Made by a program: the position numbers and the translations under genes. Of a stretch of DNA of 64,000 bases, positions 10,127 through 19,788 are shown one piece after another. The notes below the pieces were generated by a model. It had not been told where the DNA came from. It saw only the letters and a program-made list of their open reading frames with translations, and did not search any database. The DNA lies in contig CAIJYV010000026.1 in the NCBI GenBank assembly GCA_903825035.1, positions 1 through 64,000 of the forward strand. Reading direction: 5' to 3'. Position 1 is the first letter of the stretch, and each line of letters opens with the position of its first letter. The DNA comes from an uncultured Actinomycetes bacterium. Its GTDB lineage: Bacteria; Actinomycetota; Acidimicrobiia; Acidimicrobiales; RAAP-2.

Positions 10127-10306
10127 TTAATTAACCTCTACGGCTACGCGACCCTTGTACCAACCGCAGTTAGGGCAGACCACGTGAGGGGTCTTGGAGG
10201 TCGAGCACTGGGGGCACACGCTACGAGCGGGTAGACCGAGCTTCCAGTTTGCGGAACGGCGCGAACGGCCGCGGGCTTTGGATTGCTTCCTCTTTGGTAC
10301 TGGCAT
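10127..10306 (-). CDS. rpmF: 50S ribosomal protein bL32 (zinc-binding form), 59 aa
   Basis: Own translation: MPVPKRKQSKARGRSRRSANWKLGLPARSVCPQCSTSKTPHVVCPNCGWYKGRVAVEVN; below ORF-track length cut-off. Confidence 0.93.
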   Translation of the reverse strand: MPVPKRKQSKARGRSRRSANWKLGLPARSVCPQCSTSKTPHVVCPNCGWYKGRVAVEVN

Positions 10307-10332
10307 CGTTCTTCTCTTTCGGCGTCTCGGGC

Positions 10333-10881
10333 CTATTCGGCGCCGGTGGCGGGTTCTTCGTTATCAAAACTCAGAGAATCTAGTGTAGCCCATCTCGGGT
10401 CCGTCTCACCCTGGCACTCACAATTGGCCTCATTTCGGTCAATTCCGCAGTAGGGGCACAATCCTTTACAGTCAGCCGAACAGAGCGGAGCGAGGGGTAA
10501 ATCTAGGAAAACTGCGTCATGCACCATCGGGGCGAGGTCGATGAAGTCTTTGTCGATCGGATAGAAGTCCTCAGTGAGGTCCTCGGGGTCCACGAACCGC
10601 TCGTTTAGGGCAATTTCGCTAATTCCGTCCACGATTTTTGAGCATCGCCGACAGGTCCCGCGCCACGGGGCGCTGAGTTTCCCCTTTACCCGCAGTCCGC
10701 CGGAATAGCTCTCAATCTTGATCTGAAGATCAATGGGGGCATCCCAGGCAACATCGGTTTCTGCTTCGCCCTTGGGCTCAAAAATACGCTCTTGGTCAAA
10801 TGGTGCGCTTATCGCCAGCTCCGTCGAGGTAGGTAGGTCGCGTCGAAGCTTCGCGATGGCGATGCGATACGGCGAACTCAC
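10333..10881 (-). CDS. YceD/DUF177-family protein
   Basis: CRRCSK...CSADCKGLCPYCG; upstream of rpmF as in most bacteria. Confidence 0.85.
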   Translation of the reverse strand: MSSPYRIAIAKLRRDLPTSTELAISAPFDQERIFEPKGEAETDVAWDAPIDLQIKIESYSGGLRVKGKLSAPWRGTCRRCSKIVDGISEIALNERFVDPEDLTEDFYPIDKDFIDLAPMVHDAVFLDLPLAPLCSADCKGLCPYCGIDRNEANCECQGETDPRWATLDSLSFDNEEPATGAE

Positions 10882-11616
10882 TTAGCGTTGTTCCTCGTCG
10901 AAGAAGAAGTCGCCACTCCAGTCATCGGCTGCGCCCTGACTGGCGGCTGGCGCGACGTAGGGCTGAGCTGGTTCTCCCCAATTCACCGATGCCGGTGCGG
11001 GCTTAGGAGTGAGCGGACGGTCGTGGCGAAGTTGCGCCATGAAGTCGTCGCCGCTCATGGGCTCTTCAGCGAAAGGTGGCGCGTCGGGTACGTAGTTGTC
11101 CACCCGTGGGGCAATCATTGAACGTAAGTTTTCGCGACCGGCTTGTGTTTGGTCCATCAGCTTTCCAAGCACAATCTCAAAGGTCGCTAACTTCTGGTCA
11201 ATGAAGTCCTCGGTCTCATTGATCATCGTGCGAGCCTTCGTTTGCGCTTCAGCAATTATGTCCTCCGCCCGAAGTTTGGCCTGGCGAACAATTTCGTTCT
11301 TCTCAATCATGCGGCTCGCTTCGGCGCGAACCTGATCCATGACCGCTTGGGCACGCTGGCGCTCTTGTTCCATCAACTGCGCGCGGTCTTTTAGATCCCA
11401 TCGGGCTTGGCGAATCTCGTCGGGGAGGTTTCGTATGGCCGACAGCACTATCGCCACGACCTCATCTTTCGAGACACTGATAGTCGACGAGAGCGGACGG
11501 GTTTTGGTGTTCTCGAACAGGTCGAGGAGGTCTTGGAGGTCGGTCTCGATGCTGCGAGCTTGGCGCTGGGGCTGCTCTAGGTACCGGCCATCGTCGTAGG
11601 GCTGAAAATCACTCAT
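10882..11616 (-). CDS. DivIVA-like coiled-coil protein, probable SepIVA homologue
   Basis: Coiled-coil ERQRAQAVMDQVRAEASRMIEKNEIVRQAKLRAEDIIAEAQTKA; adjacent to YceD gene as mycobacterial Rv2927c is to Rv2926c. Confidence 0.65.
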   Translation of the reverse strand: MSDFQPYDDGRYLEQPQRQARSIETDLQDLLDLFENTKTRPLSSTISVSKDEVVAIVLSAIRNLPDEIRQARWDLKDRAQLMEQERQRAQAVMDQVRAEASRMIEKNEIVRQAKLRAEDIIAEAQTKARTMINETEDFIDQKLATFEIVLGKLMDQTQAGRENLRSMIAPRVDNYVPDAPPFAEEPMSGDDFMAQLRHDRPLTPKPAPASVNWGEPAQPYVAPAASQGAADDWSGDFFFDEEQR

Positions 11617-12098
11617 TGCTCTCCTCGAAACTTTTCCTGCAAGCGCACCGCTACCGGCGCGGGTACAAAATGCGAGACATCTCCACCATACCGAGCAACT
11701 TCACGTAACAGACGGCTGGCAATGAAGGAATGGTTGGAACTTGTGGGAATAAACAGGGTTTCGACCCCGGAGAGCGACCGATTCATCTGGGCCATCTGGA
11801 GTTCGGATTCGAAGTCCGACACCGCTCGAAGGCCCTTCACAATGGCGGTGGCGTTCACGTCACGAGCGACATTCACGAGCAGGGTCGCGATGGCAACGAT
11901 GCGGACATTTTTGATGTGCTTGGTCGAATCGGCAATCATTGCCTGGCGCTCTTCCAATTCGAAAAGTGAAGCGGACTTTTGGGGGTTGCGAATGGCAGCG
12001 ACGACAATTTCGTCGAAGATCAACGCGGCACGCTCGACGACCTCAAGGTGTCCGTTATGAAAGGGATCGAAAGAACCAGGGATCAAGCCGACGGTCAT
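11613..12098 (-). CDS. coaD: Pantetheine-phosphate adenylyltransferase
   Basis: IPGSFDPFHNGHLEVVERA; SSNHSFIASRLLREVARYGGDVSHFVP. Confidence 0.95.
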   Translation of the reverse strand: MTVGLIPGSFDPFHNGHLEVVERAALIFDEIVVAAIRNPQKSASLFELEERQAMIADSTKHIKNVRIVAIATLLVNVARDVNATAIVKGLRAVSDFESELQMAQMNRSLSGVETLFIPTSSNHSFIASRLLREVARYGGDVSHFVPAPVAVRLQEKFRGEQ

Positions 12099-12622
12099 GC
12101 GGATACTTCCTCCGAGGGTTCGAGAATCGTAACCAGCGTAGTGCCGTATCGCTTTTCCTTGGTCACTCCCCAGCCCACGGGTGCTGGCATAAACCGATCG
12201 TTTTCGACCACGACACGCTCAGCCACTATTCCATGGAGCAGTGCGTTTAAGTCCAGTGGACCGTAGGGTGGGTCAGCGATGATGAGATCCACCTCCGCCG
12301 GCGGAGTCCACAGCGGCAACGTGGCGCGAACAAAGTGAGCCTGTCCTTCGACATTGACTCCCTCGTAGTTTTCCTTCGCCGCGGCGAGACACTTCGGATC
12401 CGAGTCGTAAAAATAAACGTGGGCCGCTCCCCGACTGAGTGCCTCGATTCCGAGGGCCCCCGATCCGCAGTAGAGATCGCAAACGGTGAGCCCGTCTAGG
12501 CCGCCGCGAGCTTCCAGCATCGAGAAAATCGCCTCACGGGCGTAGTCGGTTGTCGGGCGTACCTTTTCGGGCAACTTGGCCCGGAGCTGCTGTCCCCTCG
12601 CGCTTCCCGCAATAACTCTCAC
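12095..12622 (-). CDS. rsmD: 16S rRNA (guanine966-N2)-methyltransferase RsmD
   Basis: MRVIAGSARGQQL, DLYCGSGALGIEALSRGA, ADPPYG. Confidence 0.93.
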   Translation of the reverse strand: MRVIAGSARGQQLRAKLPEKVRPTTDYAREAIFSMLEARGGLDGLTVCDLYCGSGALGIEALSRGAAHVYFYDSDPKCLAAAKENYEGVNVEGQAHFVRATLPLWTPPAEVDLIIADPPYGPLDLNALLHGIVAERVVVENDRFMPAPVGWGVTKEKRYGTTLVTILEPSEEVSA

Positions 12623-12628
12623 CCCTCA

Positions 12629-12634
12629 AGGGTA
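12629..12634 (-). promoter_or_regulatory. Putative leaderless -10 (TACCCT) of rsmD
   Basis: TACCCT-TGAGGG-GTG; 16-bp gap after recG. Confidence 0.45.
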
Positions 12635-12638
12635 TTGC

Positions 12639-14837
12639 CTAGGAGCGGAACAAGTAGGCCGCTTCGTCCTCTTCTACGAACAGACGCAGCTCCTCTTCCA
12701 TTCCCGCGAGGTCGCCCGATTCAACCATTTCGTAGGCGACTTGGCGAGCGGACTCGAGCAAATCGAGATCATCTTGGAGCGAGGCCAAAATCAGGTCGCT
12801 GCGGCCACGTTGGCGCGCACCAAGCAATGTCCCCTCCCCACGCAAGGCGAGGTCGGTTTCGGCGAGGGAGAAGCCGTCATTGCTCCCGACCAGAGCCGTT
12901 AGGCGCGTAGCCGACTCTTCGCTCGGGGCGGCCCCGAGCAAAAAGCAGTAGCTCTGATCGACCCCGCGCCCGACTCGACCGCGCAACTGGTGCAGCTGAG
13001 CCAAACCGAAGCGCCACGCGTCTTCAATAACTATGACGGTGGCCTCAGAGACATCCACGCCGACTTCAATGACCGTGGTGGCGACGAGTACTTGAATCTC
13101 TCCGGAACGGAATTGCTGCATCACCAGTTCCTTTTCTTCCGGCTTCATCTGGCCGTGCAACAGACCAACGCTCAAGCCCCGCAGTTCTCCCATCGCCAGG
13201 CGAGTGCGCTCGTCGGTGGCGCTCGTGGCCTCCACCTTGCTCGAACCTTCAACTAACGGACACACCACGTAGACCCGGCGATTCCTCGCTACCTCATCGC
13301 GCACGCGCTGCCAGCAATCTTGGACTTGGGCGGGGCCTTCGGCCCAAATCGTTTCTATGGGGAGACGTCCAACGGGCATTTCATCGATAGTCGAAATATC
13401 CAAGTCGCCAAAAACCACCATCGCCGCCGTTCGCGGGATTGGCGTCGCGGTCATGACCAAGAGGTCAGGGTCGAGGTGGGTGTTCGAGTGTGTCTTTGCA
13501 TTTTCGCGCAGCTTGGCTCGCTGTTCGACGCCGAATCGGTGCTGTTCGTCAATCACTACGAGACCGAGTGAGAAAAACTTCAATTCATCACTCAAGAGCG
13601 AATGGGTTCCCACCAGAATGTCTACTGAGCCCGTAGCGATTCCTTCCAGAATTGCTTGTCGCTCCTTGGCCTTCGTGCTGCCAGTTAGCAGCGCAACTCG
13701 AATCTCTCGCGAACCGCCCAGCACAGTTGAATCGCCGATCCGCAACTCCTGCACATCTCGACGCAGCGAAACGGCGTGTTGCTCGGCGAGTACCTCAGTC
13801 GGCGCCATGAGCGCACTTTGGTGCCCCCCGCCTCGAACGGCCAGCATGGCGGTGAGCGCCACTAGAGTCTTTCCCGAACCAACGTCACCTTGCAAGAGTC
13901 GGTGCATGGGCAAGCTGCTGCGCAAGTCCTCGGCTATCTCTCGCAGTACCCGACGCTGTGCGCCCGTGAGCGCGAAGCGGTGCTGAGCGATGAATTGGCG
14001 AACCAATGTGGCTGCCGGGGAAAGCTCAACACCTGGCGAAACCGCTAAGTCCTCGTCGAGGATCTGGTGACTAATCCCCGTCGCACTCTCTTCAATTCTC
14101 TTTCTGCGCAGGGCCAACAGAAGTTGGAGCCGCCAAAATTCGTCGAAGGCCAGGCGGCGGCGCGCCGGAGCCACCTCCGATAGCTCACTAGGTAAATGGA
14201 TGTCGTGCATCGCTCGCGATCGGTCAACCAACCCGAGAGCGGTGCGCCGAGTTTCGACCAACGGGTCACTGAGCTCGCCCGCTCGGCGAAGGGACTCGTC
14301 GATGAACCCGCCCATCTCCCAACTCGTAAGGCCAGCCTTCCCCGAAGCGGGATAGATCGGGACCACTCGCCCGACTCGACCGGGGTCACGGTCTTCGCTC
14401 AAGAGGCCCACGATGACGTCAACTACTGGATTGGTCATTTGACGTTGATCGCGAAAGGCCCCCACCTTGCCAAAGAACAAAGCTTGGGTGCCGACGGGCA
14501 ACTGGTGTTCGCGCCAGGCCTGGTTAAAAAAGACCACGCCGAGCGTGTGCGAACCATCTTTGACTTCGAGCGTAACCATGGGCTTGCCGTTCTTCATGCG
14601 AGCCGAGCGACATTTCGTTACCTCTCCAAACACCGCCGCTTCGTCACCCACGTTCAGATCACTGAGGTCAACCTGTTTCGTGCGGTCGATGTAACGGCGC
14701 GGGTACCAAGTGAGGAGATCAAAGACCGTTCCGATTCCAATCTCTGCGAGCGCAGCCGTTCGCTTGACCCCGATGTTGCGGAGTCGGTCAACCGAAACTT
14801 CCGCGAGCGCGGCGAGCGGGCGAAGCGTCTCTTCCAT
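12639..14837 (-). CDS. recG: ATP-dependent DNA helicase RecG
   Basis: LQGDVGSGKTLVAL, DEQHRFGVEQRAKL, MTATPIPRTAA, HQLRGRVGRG. Confidence 0.96.
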   Translation of the reverse strand: MEETLRPLAALAEVSVDRLRNIGVKRTAALAEIGIGTVFDLLTWYPRRYIDRTKQVDLSDLNVGDEAAVFGEVTKCRSARMKNGKPMVTLEVKDGSHTLGVVFFNQAWREHQLPVGTQALFFGKVGAFRDQRQMTNPVVDVIVGLLSEDRDPGRVGRVVPIYPASGKAGLTSWEMGGFIDESLRRAGELSDPLVETRRTALGLVDRSRAMHDIHLPSELSEVAPARRRLAFDEFWRLQLLLALRRKRIEESATGISHQILDEDLAVSPGVELSPAATLVRQFIAQHRFALTGAQRRVLREIAEDLRSSLPMHRLLQGDVGSGKTLVALTAMLAVRGGGHQSALMAPTEVLAEQHAVSLRRDVQELRIGDSTVLGGSREIRVALLTGSTKAKERQAILEGIATGSVDILVGTHSLLSDELKFFSLGLVVIDEQHRFGVEQRAKLRENAKTHSNTHLDPDLLVMTATPIPRTAAMVVFGDLDISTIDEMPVGRLPIETIWAEGPAQVQDCWQRVRDEVARNRRVYVVCPLVEGSSKVEATSATDERTRLAMGELRGLSVGLLHGQMKPEEKELVMQQFRSGEIQVLVATTVIEVGVDVSEATVIVIEDAWRFGLAQLHQLRGRVGRGVDQSYCFLLGAAPSEESATRLTALVGSNDGFSLAETDLALRGEGTLLGARQRGRSDLILASLQDDLDLLESARQVAYEMVESGDLAGMEEELRLFVEEDEAAYLFRS

Positions 14838-14843
14838 GGAAAC

Positions 14844-14849
14844 AGCCTA
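14844..14849 (-). promoter_or_regulatory. Putative leaderless -10 (TAGGCT) of recG
   Basis: TAGGCT-GTTTCC-ATG. Confidence 0.5.
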
Positions 14850-14940
14850 AGGACTTATGCACCGATAAGTGGTGCCCATGGACGTTTGGCTCTGTTAAGC
14901 CCTGACCCCCGCCCAGAATCTCTGGAGCGGGAAAAGCAGG

Positions 14941-16548
14941 CTATTCAATACCGAAGTAATACGGATACAGCGGTTGTCCGCCGCGGTGCATCTCCACCTC
15001 AAGGTCCGGAAAGGACTGGGCAACAAAACGCACTATCGCCGCGGTGTCGTCGCCGTCGGCACCCGATCCCTCGACAATGGTCAAAATCTCGCTCGTGGAA
15101 GTCACTAGTGACTGCAGTAAGCCGGTTGAAGCGGCCACCACCGAGTCGCCAATCGAGGCGATGCCGTCCGGGCCCAGCCCAATCCAGTCTCCGGCACGAA
15201 CTAGTCCAGCATCAGAATCGGTATCGCGAACCGATTGGGTTACTTCGCCACTTATGACGTCGGCGATCGCCGACTGCATATTCCTTACGTTCTCTGCGAG
15301 TTCACCGCTGGGGTTGTAGGAAATCAGAGCAGCGAGGCCCTCGACGACCGAGGTCGTGGGCACAACCGCAACTTCAACATCAACTAAGCCATTCACCTGC
15401 TGGGCGACCGGAATGATGTTTTTGTTGTTCGGCAAAATCGTGACGAATTGTGAGCCAGTGGCGAGGACCGCTTCGACCAAGTCCGCTGTTGACGGGTTCA
15501 TGGTCTGTCCCCCACTCACAACTTCACGCGCGCCCATCGAACTCATGAGCGCACTCGCACCAGCTCCGAGGGCCACAGCTACGACAGCGGTGCGGGGCGC
15601 GGGTGCGCGCACCGTACCCTCGGAGACCCAACTCGCCTCTTCATCGACTTCGCTCAAATTGGTAATGCGAACATCACTCACGATTCCGGCGGTCTCTCCG
15701 GCCGCCACCGCCGCGTCAACGTCGTCGGTATGGATGTGACAGTTGTAAAGACCTTCTCCACCCACGATCACAATTGAGTCGCCAATCTCGGCCCAGCTCG
15801 CACGGAAGTCCCCCATCACCGAGTCATCGGCGTTGAGCAAGAACATGACCTCGTGTGAGAGCTCGGCCACGCTGTGACCGCTGGCGATATTTTCGATGGT
15901 TCGGTTAATTGACGAGACCGCCGGCGGTTCGGGTAGCGCGTCGGCGTAGAGCACGTGAGCGAGTGCGTCGAAGAATAAAACCAATCCCGTGCCACCGGAG
16001 TCCACGACCCCGGCCTTTTTCAGAACGTCAAGTTGTTCTGGGGTGTGAGCGAGCGCTTTGTTCGCTCCCTCGAGCGCTCCTCGGACGACCTCTTCGAGAG
16101 TTGAGGAGTTGGCCCGAGCGCCATCGACCGCACCGAGGGCGACCGAGAGGATCGTGCCCTCGATTGGGCGCACTACCGCTTCGCGAGCGAGTCGATTGGC
16201 GTTTGCCAGTGCCTCGAGCAGGTGTGAGGCGGTGACTTCATCTTCGAAGTCCGCCACGAGTCCACGCAGGAGTTGGCTCAAGATCACGCCGGAATTACCC
16301 CGAGCCCCCATGAGCGAGCCGTGGGCGATGGCCTTTTTGACCTCGGCCATCGAGGCGTTAGCGGGAAGTTCGCCCAGCGCCTTCACCACCGAGGCCAGGG
16401 TGAGGGCCATATTTGTTCCAGTATCCCCGTCGGGAACGGGGTAAACATTGAGATAATTAATGACCTCTTTGTGGCTGTCCAGCAGCCCCGCGAAGGTCTC
16501 CATCAGTGCCCGAAGGTCACCGGCACCGAATTGATTGGACGAAGACAT
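14941..16548 (-). CDS. DAK2-domain protein, FakA/YloV-like
   Basis: VYPVPDGDTGTNMALTL; GARGNSGVILSQLLRG; DegV-like C-terminal half. Confidence 0.88.
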   Translation of the reverse strand: MSSSNQFGAGDLRALMETFAGLLDSHKEVINYLNVYPVPDGDTGTNMALTLASVVKALGELPANASMAEVKKAIAHGSLMGARGNSGVILSQLLRGLVADFEDEVTASHLLEALANANRLAREAVVRPIEGTILSVALGAVDGARANSSTLEEVVRGALEGANKALAHTPEQLDVLKKAGVVDSGGTGLVLFFDALAHVLYADALPEPPAVSSINRTIENIASGHSVAELSHEVMFLLNADDSVMGDFRASWAEIGDSIVIVGGEGLYNCHIHTDDVDAAVAAGETAGIVSDVRITNLSEVDEEASWVSEGTVRAPAPRTAVVAVALGAGASALMSSMGAREVVSGGQTMNPSTADLVEAVLATGSQFVTILPNNKNIIPVAQQVNGLVDVEVAVVPTTSVVEGLAALISYNPSGELAENVRNMQSAIADVISGEVTQSVRDTDSDAGLVRAGDWIGLGPDGIASIGDSVVAASTGLLQSLVTSTSEILTIVEGSGADGDDTAAIVRFVAQSFPDLEVEMHRGGQPLYPYYFGIE

Positions 16549-16556
16549 TGCTGACG

Positions 16557-16562
16557 ATGCTA
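16557..16562 (-). promoter_or_regulatory. Putative -10 (TAGCAT) for the fakA-like gene, 8 nt from ATG
   Basis: Minus strand TAGCAT-CGTCAGCA-ATG; overlaps opposing rpmB -10. Confidence 0.4.
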
Positions 16563-16566
16563 CAAT
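16561..16566 (+). promoter_or_regulatory. Putative -10 (TACAAT) for rpmB
   Basis: TACAAT in the divergent intergenic region. Confidence 0.5.
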
Positions 16567-16614
16567 GGCAAACCAGTCTTTCCGGCGAATGCCGGACTTT
16601 TAAGGAGAATGCAC

Positions 16615-16830
16615 ATGGCGTCAGTCTGCGAAATCTGCGGCAAGAAGCCCTCATTCGGCATGAACGTTTCGCACTCCCACCGTCGCACTAAGCGTCGTTG
16701 GAACCCGAACATTCAGCGTGTGCGTGCGCTCGTTAACGGAACTCCCGTACGCGTGAACGTCTGCACTGGATGCTTGCGTTCAGGCAAGATCACCAAGCCC
16801 TCACGCGGCAAGGCCAGCGTCAGCGCCTAA
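16615..16830 (+). CDS. rpmB: 50S ribosomal protein bL28 (CxxC zinc form)
   Basis: [29 protein letters not shown]...[19 protein letters not shown] upstream; start two codons inside the ORF-track start. Confidence 0.95.
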   Translation: MASVCEICGKKPSFGMNVSHSHRRTKRRWNPNIQRVRALVNGTPVRVNVCTGCLRSGKITKPSRGKASVSA

Positions 16831-16950
16831 TCCCCTCGTTGGGTCCTGCGCTGTTCGGCGCAGAATATTCAGTACTTCCCGCACCGGTACTTCTTCATTC
16901 TCGTTTGGCGACCCACCCTGGTTGGTGCGAGGAGAATGTTGAGGCACGCT

Positions 16951-17949
16951 TTAGAGCGAATGTTGCCAGCCTCGCCGAGTCAAAGGCCTTCCCTCCAAAT
17001 TGCGAATCGACTGATTCACCACGGTGCGTCCAATAAGGATTGGTTGCATTTGAGAACGATCCTTTGAAAGATGGAGCAAAGTTTCAGGGTCGGGAGTAAC
17101 GATCAAGAGTTCGTAGTCCTCCCCGCCGCTCAAGGCCTCTTCGAGGGTGGCGCCTTCGGCGACTGGTATGTAGTCGAGCTCAAAGCCCACCCCCGAGAGG
17201 TCGGCCATTCGGTTCAAGTCGAGTGCGAGCCCGTCGGACAGGTCCATCATCGCGCTTACGTTCGCATCGCGAGCGGTCATGCCCTCTCGCAACCTCGGAT
17301 AGGGCCGACACTGGGCGAGGACCAATTCATTTTCCATTCCCGCTCCCGCGCGGCGAAGTCGCAGCCCAGCGGCGGCTCGACCCAGTGGCGCTGTCACAAA
17401 AATAAATTCACCTGGCTTTGCGTTTGATCGAAGAATCGGTTTTGAATCGGGACACTGACCAACGACGGTGACCGCGAGCGAAATGTCTCGCCCAGTGCTT
17501 AGGTCCCCGCCCACGACCGGACACGAAGTCATCAGGGCCGCCTCGGCGATTCCTTCGTGAATTGAAATTAGGTCCGTCCCCTTGGGAGCGGTGACCGCAA
17601 TAACGCAGGCTTCCGGGCGCGCTCCCATCGCGGCTAAATCCGAGACTGCTGTGGCGACAGCTTTGTAGCCAAAATCATGCAATGAAAAGAATTCAGGATC
17701 GAGGTGGATGCCCCAAACGCTCACATCCGTTGAAATTACAGTGCTTCCCACCGTTGGCTCGAGGACCGCCGCGTCGTCGCCAATATGGACTTCGCCGGCG
17801 GGAATGTGTGACGCCGAAACTATGCGGGAGATAGCCTTAAGGACGTCGTCCTCGCGCTGACCAGACTCCCCCGGGAGTCCATCGGTGGGAGGAATGGCCG
17901 TCACAGTGAAGCACGGTGCAACGAGGCACCGCGCAGACCGAAGGGACAC
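16951..17949 (-). CDS. thiL: Thiamine-monophosphate kinase
   Basis: [57 protein letters not shown]; start may be internal (e.g. GTG at 17904). Confidence 0.88.
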   Translation of the reverse strand: MSLRSARCLVAPCFTVTAIPPTDGLPGESGQREDDVLKAISRIVSASHIPAGEVHIGDDAAVLEPTVGSTVISTDVSVWGIHLDPEFFSLHDFGYKAVATAVSDLAAMGARPEACVIAVTAPKGTDLISIHEGIAEAALMTSCPVVGGDLSTGRDISLAVTVVGQCPDSKPILRSNAKPGEFIFVTAPLGRAAAGLRLRRAGAGMENELVLAQCRPYPRLREGMTARDANVSAMMDLSDGLALDLNRMADLSGVGFELDYIPVAEGATLEEALSGGEDYELLIVTPDPETLLHLSKDRSQMQPILIGRTVVNQSIRNLEGRPLTRRGWQHSL

Positions 17950-17952
17950 GCA

Positions 17953-19740
17953 GTGGCATATCCGACGAAGAATGAGAAGTTGATTGCTTGGGTGGAAGAA
18001 GTTGCGAAACTCACTACCCCCGATCGTATCTACTGGTGCGACGGCTCAGAGGAAGAATATGACCGTTTATGCCAAGAATTGGTAGAAGCGGGAACTTTCA
18101 TAAAGTTAAATGAGGCCAAACGCCCGAACTCTTACTTTGCGACCTCCGATCCGAGCGACGTGGCTCGCGTAGAGGACCGCACCTATATCTGTGCTGAGCA
18201 TGAAGAAGATGCCGGCCCGAACAACAATTGGGTTGATCCCACCGAGATGCGCGCCACCTTGAAGGGGCTCTTCGCTGGTTCCATGAAGGGCCGCACGATG
18301 TACGTGGTCCCCTTCTCGATGGGACCCCTGGGATCAAAGATTGCCCACATCGGCGTCGAAATCACCGACTCCGCCTACGTTGCGGTTTCGATGAAGATTA
18401 TGACTCGCATGGGAGCGGGAGCTCTCGAAGTACTGGGTGAGCACGGTGAGTTCGTTCCCTGCTTGCACTCAGTGGGTGCTCCCCTCGAGCCCGGTCAGGC
18501 TGACGTGAAGTGGCCCTGCAACGACACGAAATACATTGTGCATTTCCCCGAAACCAAAGAAATCATCTCCTATGGTTCGGGTTACGGCGGAAACGCTCTC
18601 TTAGGCAAGAAGTGCTTCGCTTTGCGCATCGCTTCGAACATGGCTCACCAAGATGGCTGGCTCGCCGAGCACATGCTGATTTTGAAATTGACCTCACCCA
18701 AGGGCGAGTCTCGCTACATTGCTGCGGCCTTCCCCTCGGCCTGTGGCAAGACGAATCTTGCGATGCTCGTCCCCACCCTGCCGGGCTGGAAGGTCGAGAC
18801 GGTGGGTGATGACATTTGCTGGATGAAGCCTGGTGCCGACGGACGGCTCTATGCGATAAATCCCGAAGCAGGATTCTTTGGCGTGGCTCCCGGGACCAAT
18901 ATGCAGACCAACCCGAACGCCATGTTGTCCATTGAGGCCAACACCATCTTTACGAACACCGCACTCACCGCCGATGGCGATGTGTGGTGGGAGGGCATGG
19001 GAGAACCACCAGCTGGCCTTACCGACTGGAAGGGCCAAGCCTGGAGCCCCGAACTGGGAACGCCCGCGGCACACCCGAACTCACGCTTCACCGCACCAGC
19101 CGGACAGGACCCCGCGATTGCCCCTGAGTGGGAGGACCCCGCGGGAGTGCCTCTTGACGCCATCTTGTTTGGTGGTCGTCGCGCGAACACAATCCCCTTA
19201 GTCTTTCAATCCAAATCGTGGGACCACGGAGTATTCCTCGGCTCGATTATGGCCTCGGAGACCACGGCGGCGGCGGCGGGCGCCGTTGGCAACCTGCGTC
19301 GGGACCCCTTCGCCATGCTCCCCTTCTGTGGGTACAACTTCGGTGACTACTTCGCTCACTGGCTCACCTTCGCCGAGAAGTACGGTGAGTCGGCGCTGCC
19401 CAAGATCTTCTACGTCAACTGGTTCCGCAAAGGCGATGATGGTCGTTGGCTCTGGCCCGGTTACGGCGAGAACAGCCGCGTTTTGGAATGGGTCTTTGAT
19501 CGCAGTGCTGGTCGAGGCGACGCCATTGACACGCCGATTGGTTACGTGCCCACCGCCGACGCTATTGACGTAAGTGGACTGAACGTGAGCACACAGGACA
19601 TGGCCGAGTTGCTAGCGGTGAATGAGGAGGATTGGCGCCACGAAGTGCCCCTAATCCGCGAGCACTTTGCTCAGTTCAAGGACCGGACGCCCGAGCGATT
19701 GAACGAACTGGTTACCGAGCTTGAATCTGCCCTGAACTAA
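17953..19740 (+). CDS. pckG: Phosphoenolpyruvate carboxykinase (GTP)
   Basis: [39 protein letters not shown] start. Confidence 0.96.
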   Translation: MAYPTKNEKLIAWVEEVAKLTTPDRIYWCDGSEEEYDRLCQELVEAGTFIKLNEAKRPNSYFATSDPSDVARVEDRTYICAEHEEDAGPNNNWVDPTEMRATLKGLFAGSMKGRTMYVVPFSMGPLGSKIAHIGVEITDSAYVAVSMKIMTRMGAGALEVLGEHGEFVPCLHSVGAPLEPGQADVKWPCNDTKYIVHFPETKEIISYGSGYGGNALLGKKCFALRIASNMAHQDGWLAEHMLILKLTSPKGESRYIAAAFPSACGKTNLAMLVPTLPGWKVETVGDDICWMKPGADGRLYAINPEAGFFGVAPGTNMQTNPNAMLSIEANTIFTNTALTADGDVWWEGMGEPPAGLTDWKGQAWSPELGTPAAHPNSRFTAPAGQDPAIAPEWEDPAGVPLDAILFGGRRANTIPLVFQSKSWDHGVFLGSIMASETTAAAAGAVGNLRRDPFAMLPFCGYNFGDYFAHWLTFAEKYGESALPKIFYVNWFRKGDDGRWLWPGYGENSRVLEWVFDRSAGRGDAIDTPIGYVPTADAIDVSGLNVSTQDMAELLAVNEEDWRHEVPLIREHFAQFKDRTPERLNELVTELESALN

Positions 19741-19747
19741 GAACTAA

Positions 19748-19788
19748 CCCCGCCGCCCCACTCACTGGAGTGGGGCGGCGGGGTTTTT
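19748..19788 (+). terminator. Intrinsic terminator downstream of pckG
   Basis: Perfect 16-bp stem ccccgccgccccactc-actg-gagtggggcggcgggg followed by TTTTT. Confidence 0.93.

Noticed and set aside
14908-14931. Hairpin cccgcccaga-atc-tctgg-a-gcggg downstream of the fakA-like gene as terminator
   Set aside because: Stem is plausible but no T-tract on the minus strand; insufficient to call an intrinsic terminator.
17904-17953. Leaderless motif at pckG or thiL starts
   Set aside because: No TANNNT at 6-7 nt from either candidate start; these two do not follow the pattern.
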